A DNA stretch of 64,000 bases. Source: Plectrocnemia conspersa (Eukaryota; Arthropoda; Insecta; Trichoptera; Polycentropodidae). Below are positions 11,109 through 21,069 of the stretch, piece by piece. The stretch is taken from the NCBI GenBank assembly GCA_009617715.1, contig VTFK01000191.1, positions 620,001 to 684,000 of the forward strand. The letters are read 5' to 3'. The notes under the pieces were generated by a model. It was not told where the DNA came from and ran no database searches. It was given only the letters and a program-made list of their open reading frames with translations. Within the stretch, counting starts at the first letter, position 1. The number at the start of each line of letters is the position of its first letter. A program made the position numbers and the translations under genes.

Positions 11109-11460
11109 CTAAAATAATGTCTCTGTTTCTTTATACAAGCCTTCCAGCTTTTCAAGAAGCTTGAAAAATACAAATATGTTTTCGGCGATATATATATCAG
11201 GCGCGTACGGTGAGATAATTTCCCTTTTGCCCGCTCGCGTGCTAATAGACGAGAGTGAGGGAGAGATAAGTGCGTGTGTTCCGCACGCCCTTATCTCTCG
11301 CTCACTCTCGTCACTTAACACGCGAGCGAACGAAAAGAAAAGTATCTCGCCGTACGTGCCTGATATATTATATATGAGGAGCTGAAACAATTTATGTGGG
11401 ATGGTATTATAATGGGCACGGCAGCTGTTGTAAAAAAAGTACTAAAAATATTTAAAATTA
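11109..11460 (+). mobile_element. 3' tail of LINE copy 1, interrupted by a foldback MITE
   Basis: CAGCTTTTCAAGAAGCTTG near 11137 and the TTTTCGGCGATA ending near 11189 match CTTTTCAACAAACTTGG and TTTTTGGTGATA in the LINE tail at 31700-31747. The match resumes after the hairpin with TATGAGGAGCTGAAA, TTTATGTGGG and AAAAAAAGTACTAA, corresponding to TATGTATTAGGAGTTGG and ATGTGGG near 31750-31795. The LINE tail is thus continuous at 31.7 kb and split here. Confidence 0.65.
11189..11375. mobile_element. Foldback MITE (about 85-bp arms)
   Basis: The left arm (about 11189-11273) and right arm (about 11283-11375) are long imperfect reverse complements: TATCAGGCGCGTACGGTGAGA pairs with TCTCGCCGTACGTGCCTGATA and CTCGCGTG with CACGCGAG, with a loop around TGTTCC. 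The element is flanked by TA-rich sequence, consistent with TA target choice, but an exact duplication cannot be read. Because it is a palindrome, both strands carry similar ORFs (11109-11390 and 11161-11385); neither is a gene. A one-arm relative lies at 53470-53520. Confidence 0.7.
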
Positions 11461-11710
11461 TAATAATTTAAGAACTTAAACTTCTTTTTATTCAGCCTAT
11501 ACATATAGCATTGGACGTGAGAAATAACGCACTTATAATTTTTGTTGTTGCAATCTTGACAGGATGTATTTTCGAGTGCAGTTCAATTGTTGAACGCAAA
11601 GTTAACAATCTGCAAACAGCGTTGACGATTGGCTCTCAACCGCGGCAATTATAATTATTGTCAAGATGACGATAATGACTGTCGGCTCGTACACAAATTA
11701 TAATCATTCT

Positions 11711-11773
11711 TATAAAGTACTTATCAATGTAAATGTCAGTCAGTCGATTTCAGTGACTTAGATCGGTCGGTCA
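11711..11773 (+). promoter_or_regulatory. Trehalase core promoter: TATA + tandem Inr + tandem DPE
   Basis: TATAAAG is at 11711-11717. Two overlapping arthropod initiators TCAGT are at 11736-11740 and 11740-11744, with A+1 at 11738 or 11742. RGWYV-type downstream promoter elements GGTCG (11765-11769) and GGTCA (11769-11773) begin exactly at +28 from each initiator A. The TATA begins at -27 or -31. The 4-base offset of the two initiators is thus matched by the 4-base offset of the two DPEs. It is the nearest well-formed promoter upstream of trehalase on the same strand. Confidence 0.7.
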
Positions 11774-11817
11774 CATGCGGACCGATGCAACAAACAAATA
11801 TACATCTTGAAAGAATA
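11738..11817 (+). other. Predicted noncoding first exon of trehalase
   Basis: From the predicted start site the next consensus donor is GTGAGT at 11818, giving an exon of about 80 bases. It would join the acceptor at 15547, 8 bases before the trehalase ATG. The exon has an upstream ORF (11775-11810, 11 codons plus TGA) that ends before the splice junction and could dampen translation. The join is inferred from signals only. Confidence 0.5.
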
Positions 11818-14800
11818 GTGAGTTAAATCAGTGTAGTTAGTTATTTATTATTTAAAATAATTTATTGCTATCGTCGAGGTTATCAACGTTATTATAGTGT
11901 GATAAAATAATTGATTAAGGTTAGATATTATAAAATTATATAATATATGTACATCTTGAGAGAAAATTGATAAAATTAAAATCAGTGTGTTTATTTATTG
12001 ATTACATTTTAACGTAACTGTTTTATTTATGATGATTGATTATTAAGGTGGGATGCCATAAACATGCATTTCTCTCGCTTATATAATATATATATATATA
12101 TGAATATACCTTAATGATTGAGTAGGACGTGATCCTTTCATGAAACTCCTTTGGAGTTTGAAGCATGTATTTATAGATCAGAGGCCTTCACATTGGTTAT
12201 TCAATAAATAATTATTTATAGTATTTATAAACATGATTAAATGAGCTTAACATTGTTAATTAATACAATGTTATAATTTTTGTATAACTACTGAACATAT
12301 TGTTATTTGGAAGTACAACAGTATTACAAAGCTAAGCTGTAAGATATATTTTTCTTTACCAAAATATCTCGAATTATTTATATAATATTCAATATATACA
12401 TACATTTTAATGTATATCTATAAAAATATTTATTGCAAAAGTGTAGCTGTAATGAGAAATTACTTATTTTTATGTTTACAAAGCTAATTAAATGTTTTTT
12501 TTTTACAACAGTATTATCTTTTAGTTAATACTGGTTTACTGTAACTAAGTATTTTTTGAAAAAAACATTTTGATGCGCAATAGAATCTTCAAACAGATTA
12601 ATCTAATCAAACATATTGTGATCTGACGCGTAACATGATTTTATAAGAGAAAATATGATTTTTCATAGTTAATCTTAAAACAAAAAAAAATTAATTATAT
12701 AATATTAATGTAATTGTATTTATTTATTAGAAAGACATACTTTAGAAAATATTGTCATGTTTTGCGAACCATAAATAAAATATCTGTTTGTTGGAATATG
12801 CGAAGTTATTTTATGTCGGCAATTAGTGCATATATATTTAATAGTTGATATTTATTAGGTCGGTTAATATACAGTACTTATTTGTTTTTAATTAAAAGGA
12901 TAAATCTATTTTATAAATTATGTAAATCGTAAAAAATAATAATTAAATTCACCTTTTAAAATCTTCACTTATGGTATTTTAAATTGTTTATTATATATTT
13001 ATGTATAACCCATATAATCACATATAATGATATTTCAATAAATTTGAAAAATATTTTTTTTATAAACGTTAGAAAAAAGTAATGTTTTCGCATAAATGTA
13101 ATAAAATAGAGCAAATAAAATTAAAAGGGGTATGATTTTGTCGATCAGTGAATTGTTTAGTTGATATGTTATTGCATAAGTAATTATGTATACCGATATA
13201 GATATAGTCAGGTGTTAGTGTCGGGTGGCGGTGTCGAATGCGGAAGAGTCCAGATGAATCAAAGCAGATTTTTTTACATATTCCAATGCGTTACAAATGT
13301 ATAAATCTATAATTTTTGTGTATTAATATTTTTATTGTTTTCAACTATATACAATAAAGCTGTAAAATAGAATCACAGCTCAATCATTCTGTAATGTTTC
13401 ACTTTAATGGTAGATAAAAGCAATTTTATTACATTTAAAAAATATATTGCATAAGAAAGAGCTAACAGTATTTCTATGAAAAACATGCATAACATAACTT
13501 CAGTATAATATACTTTATATTGCTCCACAAATTCATGAATCACAAAAAAACACGTATTATATATTTGTCGAGAATGATTTTTTAAGCTACAATAAAATAA
13601 TACAGTTTTTTTAATTTTAGTTCTTCATATTCTAGTAAATAAACTTAGTCTGTTCCAATTAAATAATTTAGAGCCGCCTTAACCATTACATTAAATAGTG
13701 TCAAGAGAAATTGATGAGCAAAATATCCAAAAAATTTACGCTGCACGGTCAATGTACATCTACATTTTTTGTACAAAAAAGCAATAACTTAAAAATGACA
13801 CTAATTACCGAAACATCGTTATTTTATTTTTTATTTTAATATTCTGTTGTAATAACAGGCGCGAGCTTAATGTATACCAATCAATCAGTACCTGCAAGTA
13901 AGAATTAACCCTAGACTAGAGTCTGTGAATAGATGTTAGCTTGCAGCTGGAGCCCTGTTTTTATTAAAGCGAATTTTTATAAATAAAAAATTGTGGTTTT
14001 GGATTATATTAGTCAGGCAGTACGTAATTCTGACATCAATGATTACATATGTTGCTACCTCGCAAAATGAGCAAAGCTCTTTCAAACCCTTTTATACGTT
14101 CCCTGCGAGCAGTTTGGACCGAATAAAACGAATTATTAAGAGCAATTAAAGCTTTCTATAAAATAATTAATTTTATGCGAATTACAAAAAAATATAAAAA
14201 ATGTTTTTGTGAAGCATGACAATGGCAGTGTTTCTCAATGTTTCAATACAATACATTTTTTAGTAGTGAGTAACGTTTCTTATTATATACTTCCCTAATA
14301 ATTTTAATAAAATCAAATTTTTCCCAACTACTATTTGTCTCTTTACTTATTAAATTAAAAATATAAGCATTATATCAAAAATTAAGGTTTTTAACCCTAA
14401 GGGGTGTGATTTTGCAGCCAGAAAAATGCCATTGGAAACTAGTAATAATTTATTATATGTTACATACATATGGTGGGCAAGTATCATTATTCTCGAGCGG
14501 TGGTAGAGAAGTTGGCGGAGAGATGATGTCCAGTGGATGGTCTTTCACGGTCTCTCACCGTCTCTGCCCCTCCTGAAATTTTATAAAAATAAATGCATGC
14601 TAATAATAATGTTACTTATACATAGGTAAACTATCAATCTAAAATTTTATTATTTTTACATATATAGTATATATATAACCTGACATATTTATTATGTGAT
14701 TTTAGTAAAATTGATACTATTTATTATTTTAACTTCATGCTTTAAACGAGCATGCGAAAAAGCTTAAATAGAACCAAGTTTAATTAAAAAATATTGAAAT

Positions 14801-15547
14801 ATTTAAAAACACAAAATAGTTTTCATTATTATATATGTACAATGTACATAATTTTCATGAATTTTGACAAAATTTATTAGCGCAAAAAGCGTCATAGTTA
14901 TAAATTTATCGGTTGCAGCATATTTTTATAGTAGCAAATAAACGATTTAGGAACGGTAAAATGAGTGTAGCTTCCAGAATTTTAAATTATGAATAGCGAT
15001 GATATAATACAAAGGGACAAACCCGACGTGATAACAAATTGTTTAATTGTAATTTTCAGAATCTTCTGCAGCCGATCGATTTGATGGCTCTTAGAGAATA
15101 CATATTAGTATAATATTTTGATATTAACTATGGAAAAGCCACTTTATAAAAAAATACGTATGAGTTTCAACTTAAGATTCTTTTTGATATATGGCTATTT
15201 TTTCTGAAGTTTGAAAACTTTGTGGGAACTTCTCTACTAGACACTATTTTGGTATATGTCATTTTGGGGCAACTTACCCAGCACGTATTACGGTGTAATG
15301 TGTTTTTGAAGACAAGACGAGTGGAAAAAAGCATTTACTTAAAAGTAACCCTTTTTACACGATTTTTCGCAGTGGGGATATAAAAATAAAACCAATTCGT
15401 ATGCACAAAGGTACGAGTCAGATAAAATCGTGTATATGCGAATTTTATTGCGAAATTTATTTCATGTCAAAACACCACACTATGAATATTAAAAATGTTT
15501 TACGACGCTTTTGAGGCGCATAAATTTTATGTATATTTTTTTTTCAG
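11818..15547 (+). other. Predicted 5' UTR intron of trehalase
   Basis: 3.7 kb of A+T-rich DNA from GTGAGT to a long pyrimidine tract ending TTTTTTTTTCAG. It contains a (TA)n run near 12085-12101, and a small G+C-rich repeat (family B) at about 14490-14580. CAA|GTAAGA near 13898 is another possible donor that could mark an alternative first exon. No coding potential seen. Confidence 0.5.
14470..14580 (+). repeat. Dispersed repeat family B, short copy
   Basis: CGAGCGGTGGTAGAGAAG followed by TTGGCGGAGAGATGATGTCC matches the reverse complement of 23650-23712 (CGAGCGGTGGTGGAGAAGCT then GGCGAAGGGATTATGTCC). It also resembles 17940-17990. It is G+C-rich compared with its surroundings and has no open frame of note. 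Confidence 0.5.
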
Positions 15548-15555
15548 GGATCAAG
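15548..15555 (+). promoter_or_regulatory. Splice acceptor and start context deciding the trehalase ATG
   Basis: The tract TATTTTTTTTTCAG ends at 15547. The open frame extends upstream to 15511, but that part runs through the pyrimidine tract of the intron (MRRINFMYIFFSGIK). The first ATG after the acceptor, at 15556 in ATCAAGATGT, is therefore the likely start, and it places a secretion signal at the N-terminus. Confidence 0.75.
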
Positions 15556-17274
15556 ATGTATCGCACGACATGGACCGCTTCGCTCTTGGTGCTTTTAAAT
15601 TGCGATTTTTATGTATCGACTCAAAAAACGCTGCCTCCTTCGTGTTCCAGTCAAATTTACTGCCAAGGGTCTTTATTACACACCGTACAAACCGCGAGGA
15701 TATTTAGAGACTCGAAGACGTTCGTCGATCTCAGATTGATCAAGTCTGAAAATGAAACATTGGAAGATTTCGCTCGATTTATCGATGAGGATCCGAACCC
15801 GAGTAGAAACTCTGTAGAGATATTCGTCAATGAACATTTCGTGGAAGGGAATGAGTTGATGAATTGGACCATACCGGATCACAATCCAGAGCCTCCTTTA
15901 TTAAGCAAGATCGTCGATCCAAAATTCAGAGATTTCGCCAGAACCTTGATTCAGATTTGGCCAACTCTGGCTCGAAAAGTGAGTCCTGAGGTATCGCAAA
16001 ATCCTGAGTTGTACAGCCTTATATCGATCCCCAACGGTTTTATCGTTCCCGGAGGACGTTTCAAAGAAATATACTACTGGGACTCATATTGGATCATCGA
16101 AGGTTTATTGCTCAGCGGCATGACGCAGACAGCCAGAGGTATGATAGAGAACTTTATGTATCTGGTTAAGCTATTTGGACACATACCGAATGGAAGTAGG
16201 GTTTATTACTCACAAAGGAGTCAGCCACCTCTATTGACCGGGATGGCAGTTAAATATTTACAAACTACAGACGATACTCTATGGCTACAAAAATATTTAC
16301 CTACTTTAGAGAGCGAAATTAACTTTTGGATAGAGAATAGAAGTATCAGAGTATCGAGAAATAATAAAAAATATACTCTATTAAGGTATTACGCTCCTAG
16401 TTTAGGTCCTAGACCTGAGTCTTATTATGAAGATTATGCTTTTGGTTCTGAGATAAAATCTGAAGATAGGAAGCAAGAGTTTTACACAGATTTAAAAAGC
16501 GCCGCTGAAAGCGGCTGGGATTTTTCATCAAGATGGTTCGTGGACTCAAACGGTACTAACTCTGGTAATCTATCAAACATCCACACTAGAAGGATTATAA
16601 CTGTAGATTTGAACTCAATATTTGCATCAGCTTTAGAGACAATAGGAGATTTCAACAGCATCGTCAATGGTAAAGTTCAAGCTTTAAAATGGTGGAAGTT
16701 AGCCGAAGACTGGAGGAATGCTATAGACGCAGTTTTATGGAATGACGAAGATGGAATATGGTACGATTATGATTTAGAACTGGAAAGGCATAGAAAGTAT
16801 TTCTATCCAACTAACTTATCTCCAGCTTGGCAGAAATGCGTCGATGAACATAAACTGAAAATATATGCTCCTAAGATTATAAATTATTTGAAAAAATCTG
16901 GCGGCTTAGATTATCCAGGTGGTATTCCAGCTTCAATTACGAGGACCGGAGAACAGTGGGATTTCCCCAATGCTTGGCCTCCCTTGCAATCAGTTTTAGT
17001 GCAAGGATTAGAGAATCTTAATACAACAGACAGTAAAAAGATGGCTGAAGATTTGGCACAGAGGTGGGTGAGAGCCAATTATAAAGGTTTCTTAAAAAGT
17101 AAAGAGATGTTTGAGAAGTACGATGCTGAAAAACCGGGTGAATTCGGTGGTGGAGGAGAGTATGTGGTACAGTCTGGTTTTGGATGGACCAACGGTGTTG
17201 TTTTAGAGTTTTTGAACCAGTACGGTAGTGCCATACATTCAGAAGATTCCGATAACAACGTGACTTCAACATAA
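15556..17274 (+). CDS. Treh: Trehalase, soluble (Treh-1 type), secreted GH37 enzyme
   Basis: 572 residues in a single exon. Trehalase (alpha,alpha-trehalose glucohydrolase, GH37) splits trehalose, the main insect blood sugar, into two glucoses. Residues 1-22 look like a signal peptide (TASLLVLL core). Both family signatures are intact: PGGRFKEIYYWDSYW at 165-179 and QWDFPNAWPP at 467-476; the glycine-rich GGGGEY is at 531-536. The expected catalytic pair is Asp322 in ESGWDFS and Glu520 in FEKYD, the numbering I recall for the Spodoptera enzyme. The conserved arginines are present at 168 (PGGRF), 221 (SQRS) and 286 (GPRPES). There are about eight N-glycosylation sequons. After FGWTNGVVLEFL the tail is short and polar, with no membrane segment, which argues for the soluble form rather than membrane-bound Treh-2. 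No frameshift or missing key residue. A promoter and noncoding exon lie 3.7 kb upstream. Confidence 0.97.
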   Translation: MYRTTWTASLLVLLNCDFYVSTQKTLPPSCSSQIYCQGSLLHTVQTARIFRDSKTFVDLRLIKSENETLEDFARFIDEDPNPSRNSVEIFVNEHFVEGNELMNWTIPDHNPEPPLLSKIVDPKFRDFARTLIQIWPTLARKVSPEVSQNPELYSLISIPNGFIVPGGRFKEIYYWDSYWIIEGLLLSGMTQTARGMIENFMYLVKLFGHIPNGSRVYYSQRSQPPLLTGMAVKYLQTTDDTLWLQKYLPTLESEINFWIENRSIRVSRNNKKYTLLRYYAPSLGPRPESYYEDYAFGSEIKSEDRKQEFYTDLKSAAESGWDFSSRWFVDSNGTNSGNLSNIHTRRIITVDLNSIFASALETIGDFNSIVNGKVQALKWWKLAEDWRNAIDAVLWNDEDGIWYDYDLELERHRKYFYPTNLSPAWQKCVDEHKLKIYAPKIINYLKKSGGLDYPGGIPASITRTGEQWDFPNAWPPLQSVLVQGLENLNTTDSKKMAEDLAQRWVRANYKGFLKSKEMFEKYDAEKPGEFGGGGEYVVQSGFGWTNGVVLEFLNQYGSAIHSEDSDNNVTST

Positions 17275-17404
17275 ATAGAGCAAAGCTCATGAAATGAAAA
17301 TGTCAAATGTCAAATCTCACACTATCGTTTTTGTAGTGCGAAGAATGTGTTATTAATAATGATGTACATAATAATGTACCTTGTGATATAACTGTATAAT
17401 AGAT

Positions 17405-17410
17405 AATAAA
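17405..17410 (+). terminator. Poly(A) signal candidate for trehalase
   Basis: AATAAA lies 131 bases after the trehalase stop codon. It is the first canonical hexamer downstream, in a run of A+T-rich sequence. Confidence 0.55.
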
Positions 17411-17652
17411 TAATTTATTTTAAATATAGAAAACAATAATTATATAATAATTTAATTATGTTTGTTATTGAAAAAAAAATCGAATTATCTATTAAATTGT
17501 TATTGATTGAAAATATATTTGTTAATTTGACACAGATAATTTTTTTTTATTAAAAACTATATGTACTACTCTTAAGAAAAAAATATGTTATTCGTCCAGT
17601 TTCAATTTTCTGAATTAAAAATAATACGATTTAAATTGTAATGATAAGTGTT

Positions 17653-17734
17653 TTTTAAATAAAATTTATGGTATAAAATATTTATAGCAACACAAATTTT
17701 AAATAAAATTTATGGTATAAAATATTTATAGCAA
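17653..17734. repeat. Tandem duplication, 44-bp period
   Basis: A 38-base segment (beginning TTTTAAATAAAATTTATGG and ending TTTATAGCAA) is present at 17653-17690 and identically at 17697-17734. A diverged third version (TGGTATAAATTATATG then TTTATAGCAAAA) is near 18107-18133. It lies just past the trehalase gene. Confidence 0.85.
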
Positions 17735-17814
17735 AACTTTCTAAATATTTTTTTAATAAACAAATCAATGGCTAACATAAACAAGAATTTGTTATATTTT
17801 AAGCGTTGGGGAAC

Positions 17815-18000
17815 TTCTAATATATAATAAATTCTCGGAACCCGAGGGTGATTGACCACGTAGCCAATGAGACTCAATGTGGAATCTAGTAAGACTTTTT
17901 ATTGCAATATTTATATATGTGCGACGGACAATTATTGGCGAGACGTTTTCTTCTAGCGGTGGTGAAGCTGATGCAGGTGATGATGATGTATTAATATTGG
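17815..18000 (+). repeat. Dispersed repeat family B, second copy
   Basis: GTGGAATCTAGTAAGACT, ATATATGTGCGACGGACAAT and GTTTTCTTCTAGCGGTGGTG follow in the same order as GTGGAATCTAGTGTAATA, ACATATGTTGTGACAGTCG and GTTTTCTCCGAGCGGTGGTG in the reverse complement of 23670-23790. The copy is diverged and no coding frame is preserved. The minus-strand ORF at 17792-18004 is a by-product. Confidence 0.55.
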
Positions 18001-18513
18001 GCATTTATTTTTTTAATATTACTGAATTACTCATATTTAATTACAAATAACAATAAATAACAAATATATAGTTGTTTATATTAAAACAATATTTTTTATT
18101 TAATTGTGGTATAAATTATATGTTTATAGCAAAATGTAAATATTGACGAGAACAAAATATTTCCAAAGAAAGTATTTATCTTACGCAACGATAAATTTGT
18201 TTTAAGTATTTAATGAACTGAAGTTTATGAAAATTTGTGTATTATGAGGAAAAGTCATTAATTATATTCTTGTTATAAAAATAAGCAAATAGTTTATTTT
18301 ATGATCATTAAATAAACCTAATTAAACATAACCTATAACATATGAGCTAATGTTTCTATCATATAACAATAATTCTAAACGATGGGCGATGGAGAAATGA
18401 AGAGGTAGTATAGAACTATGTCTTAAAATAATATAAAGAAAATTACAGATAATCCACGCTTGCTCGAACAATAATAATTATTTTCATAACCATTGTTATG
18501 GCACCTTGAGGTC

Positions 18514-18522
18514 TGACCTTGA
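18514..18522 (-). promoter_or_regulatory. Extended nuclear-receptor half-site (FTZ-F1/ERR type)
   Basis: TGACCTTGA is the exact complement of TCAAGGTCA, the extended half-site bound by monomeric receptors such as FTZ-F1 and ERR. Another TGACC lies at 18526-18530, with AGGTC just upstream. The surrounding 18490-18800 segment is richer in G+C than its neighbours and not recognisably repetitive, so a regulatory element near the 3' side of trehalase is possible. Confidence 0.35.
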
Positions 18523-18539
18523 CTGTGACCCACGGATAC

Positions 18540-19480
18540 GAGTTGCAATACAAATTCAGTTCGGTATCGAATACCAATGTAATAAATAGTGAACGGCATT
18601 CACGATTGCTTTGACTCGTAATGTGAGGTCGTCGTTTGTGAACCGTGGTGTTAGAACAGCGTTATTGATTTTGTTCCTCGTTTGCGGCTCAAATTCGTTA
18701 TCAGGTCGATGAATACAGAAAGGGCACATGTCCGGATTTATGACATGTAGATTTGTTTCCTCTCGCATATGCATCGAATGTTCATTAATAACACTCCAAT
18801 CTGATAATTTTATAATATTTAACTTAAACTTGATATTGTTTTTCAGTTTCAATTGGACTATGAATACTTATTAGTTGCGTATAATGCTGCCTTTGATCTG
18901 CATTTTTGATATTTGGCAACAATTGAATATGCACCTGCTCGCTCGGAGACAGTATTTTGGGGTTATGCGTCTTTAAATTGCATCTACCGGTTGTCTTTTA
19001 AAAGTGCATATTATTTCGTTATTTGTTAATTGATCTCAGAGATGTGAGTTTTTAACCTAATGCCTAAGAATGTACATGTATCAAGTTTATTTTTAGCTGA
19101 TGGGAATATGACACATATTTTGTCTATGTGTCTATATTTAATTATAATTAAATAGTTGACAGTACAAAGTTGTAAGTTTCAAATATCGTAAGATATGAAG
19201 TTTTAGTTAATGTTGGGTTTCGCAGTATATTTTGGAACATAAACTCAAATCGCCCGAAACCGACGTTCGGTCGGTATCTGCAAAGTTGTGTTAAAATTGG
19301 CGTGGTTGTTTTGCCCAAATCGCGCACACAAACTTTTATGACACGCAAAGATAGACATGTGGATCATCCGAATATGATGGTATCTGATAAGCTTTCGCAG
19401 AAATGTTGTAATGTAACTTTGTCGACAATTCCAACACATCCGTGAGATAAGTAAGGAAAATTTAATCTGAAGTGATATTA
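18540..19480. other. Unique, moderately G+C-rich noncoding stretch
   Basis: Two richer islands, about 18540-18800 and 19240-19440, are separated by A+T-rich DNA. The minus-strand ORFs at 18556-18852 (98 codons) and 19148-19348 have no recognisable domain, ATG context or splice framework. I see no transposon hallmarks. They may be regulatory sequence or remnants I cannot classify. Confidence 0.3.
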
Positions 19481-19529
19481 ATTATAATTATTAATTCAGA
19501 TCTCTCACAGTTGAATGGATTTCAAAATT

Positions 19530-19600
19530 ATCCGAGATTATATGGGATTCGAGCCCATGGCAATTAATGGCTTACTTCGCTGAGCAAGACTACCTTTTTG
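19530..19600 (-). mobile_element. Probable tRNA-derived SINE head
   Basis: On the minus strand TTGCTCAGCGAAGTAAGCC (19570-19588) resembles a Pol III A box. It is followed about 25 bases later by GGGCTCGAATCCC (19544-19556), close to the B-box consensus GGTTCGANTCC. A full tRNA cloverleaf cannot be formed. The rest of the element, and any 3' tail, is unclear. Confidence 0.4.
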
Positions 19601-20334
19601 TATTTAGCAATTCAATCGCCTCAATCTATTTTATTTGTACATACACTAGCAATTTGCAACGCAGATTAATTGCTAGTTCGGGGTGCGTGTCAAAGGTTGG
19701 CAATCGCTGGCTTGGAATCACCTGTGACCTGGAAACACAATTTCCTACCCCATATCCTATTTTGCATCCATCCCCTAGGTTGGCTGTATACACACGTACA
19801 TATATTCTATTAGAATACATATATTTCAAAAATTACAAAATATTCTTTATTTTATTAAGCTATATTCATATTTAAGCTAAAATAATCAGAAAAAATGCCC
19901 TGCCCAATTAGATATTTACCATAAAGATAAGCTCTTTGTATATGTTAAAAATGCGTTAGTTTTAAAACTGACAATATTTGTTTCTAGCACGTATCGCACC
20001 TTTGTTATAGTCGATTTTGTTTAATGAAAAAATCATAGTAATGCACTCAGTTGTAATTATAGATCAAGTATAGCAACAAATCAAGGTCAAGTACAGCATC
20101 TTATTGTATTAAACATATAAATCAGGTTAACGAAGCTATTTAAAATAATTTTAGTTTTAATAGGTGTCATCCCAACAAAATATTGCATACAATTAATTTC
20201 ATACAGAGGTTTCTTAACTCTTAGCCTTTGCTGTGACTCGTTGCTTAAAATTAATAATGATCCTTATTAGTCATAAATTAAGTTAACACTTTCGACATAA
20301 ATAAAAAACATAAATCTTTGCTTTTATTCAATAT

Positions 20335-21060
20335 ATTAGGGAACCCAAAAGAAAAGACGTTTTTTTTAATGAAAAGTATTTTTCCAATCACAAATTTATT
20401 TTAAAATATTATTCTACAAAATAATCTCCATCGACAGATACAACCTTCTTCAATCGAGAAGGCAAAGTTTTTAATCCTAAATTTGTAAAAACTGATTGGC
20501 TATGATTAAAATATTCACAAAGAAATGATTTAACTTCACTAACACTATTGATTTTTTCATCTAAATTATGCTGTAGAGCAGGTCTCGGCAACCTTTTTTG
20601 GCTGCGGGTCAAAATAATTAAAATGTGACTATTAAAAAGACTATCCGGGTCAGTGAATATTTTTGGTCCTAACAACCATATATATGGTCTAGTTGTGACA
20701 TCGTAACACGTTAAAAAAATGATATTTGCAGAACTGAAATGGGTCACTTCAAATCATCAAACGGGTCACTTGGTGACCCGCGGGTCATAGGTTGCTGAGC
20801 CCTGCTGTAGAAACTTACATAAATAAGAATCTGATGGTGCTAGATTGGCAGAATATGTTTTCCATCCTTGGGCATTGATTTTTTTCGCGTGTACCTCGCA
20901 GTATAAGGCAGGCGCGTCGCCTTGTTCTCGTCGCTTAGTGCGTGCGGAACTCACATGCCTTCCCAATATTTTTTCAATTTCTTTGAATGCTAGACCATTA
21001 ACTCCTGAATCGACTTCTCTGCATTGGCTTCAATTTCTGCAGTTATGTGGTCATCATAAT
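20335..21060 (-). pseudogene. mariner-family transposase relic, split by a hAT insertion
   Basis: Read on the minus strand. The part at 20814-21060 carries decayed N-terminal and central sequence in shifting frames (VPHALSDENKATR, then NLAPSDSYLCKFLQ, the mariner PSDYYLF..LQ motif). The part at 20409-20570 carries the C-terminus (HNLDEK, EVKSF, LPSRLKKVV, DGDYFVE then stop), which matches the usual mariner ending. Only part of the catalytic core is left and frameshifts are present, so it is dead. AGGGAACCCAAAAG near 20338, preceded by TTA, is probably the terminal inverted repeat next to a TA target. The open frames at 20409-20747 and 20766-20966 include hAT sequence. Confidence 0.8.
20579..20804. 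mobile_element. Nonautonomous hAT element (226 bp) with 8-bp target duplication
   Basis: The left end CAGGTCTCGGCAACCT and the complement of the right end CAGGGCTCAGCAACCT differ at only three positions, and CAGGG-type ends are typical of hAT elements. Flanks are CTGTAGAG (20571-20578) and CTGTAGAA (20805-20812), an 8-bp target duplication with one difference. Inside are several GGGTCA/TGACCC words. Without it and one duplication copy, the mariner frame becomes continuous (KFLQ joins HNLDEK). Confidence 0.85.
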
Positions 21061-21069
21061 TTTATTATA

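Noticed and set aside
11109..11390. Overlapping ORFs on both strands with similar proteins
   Set aside because: Both come from the palindromic foldback MITE, so similar peptides on the two strands are expected.
15511..15555. Trehalase start at the first in-frame ATG of the long ORF
   Set aside because: The extra 15 codons cover the intron pyrimidine tract and acceptor; removing them exposes a normal signal peptide.
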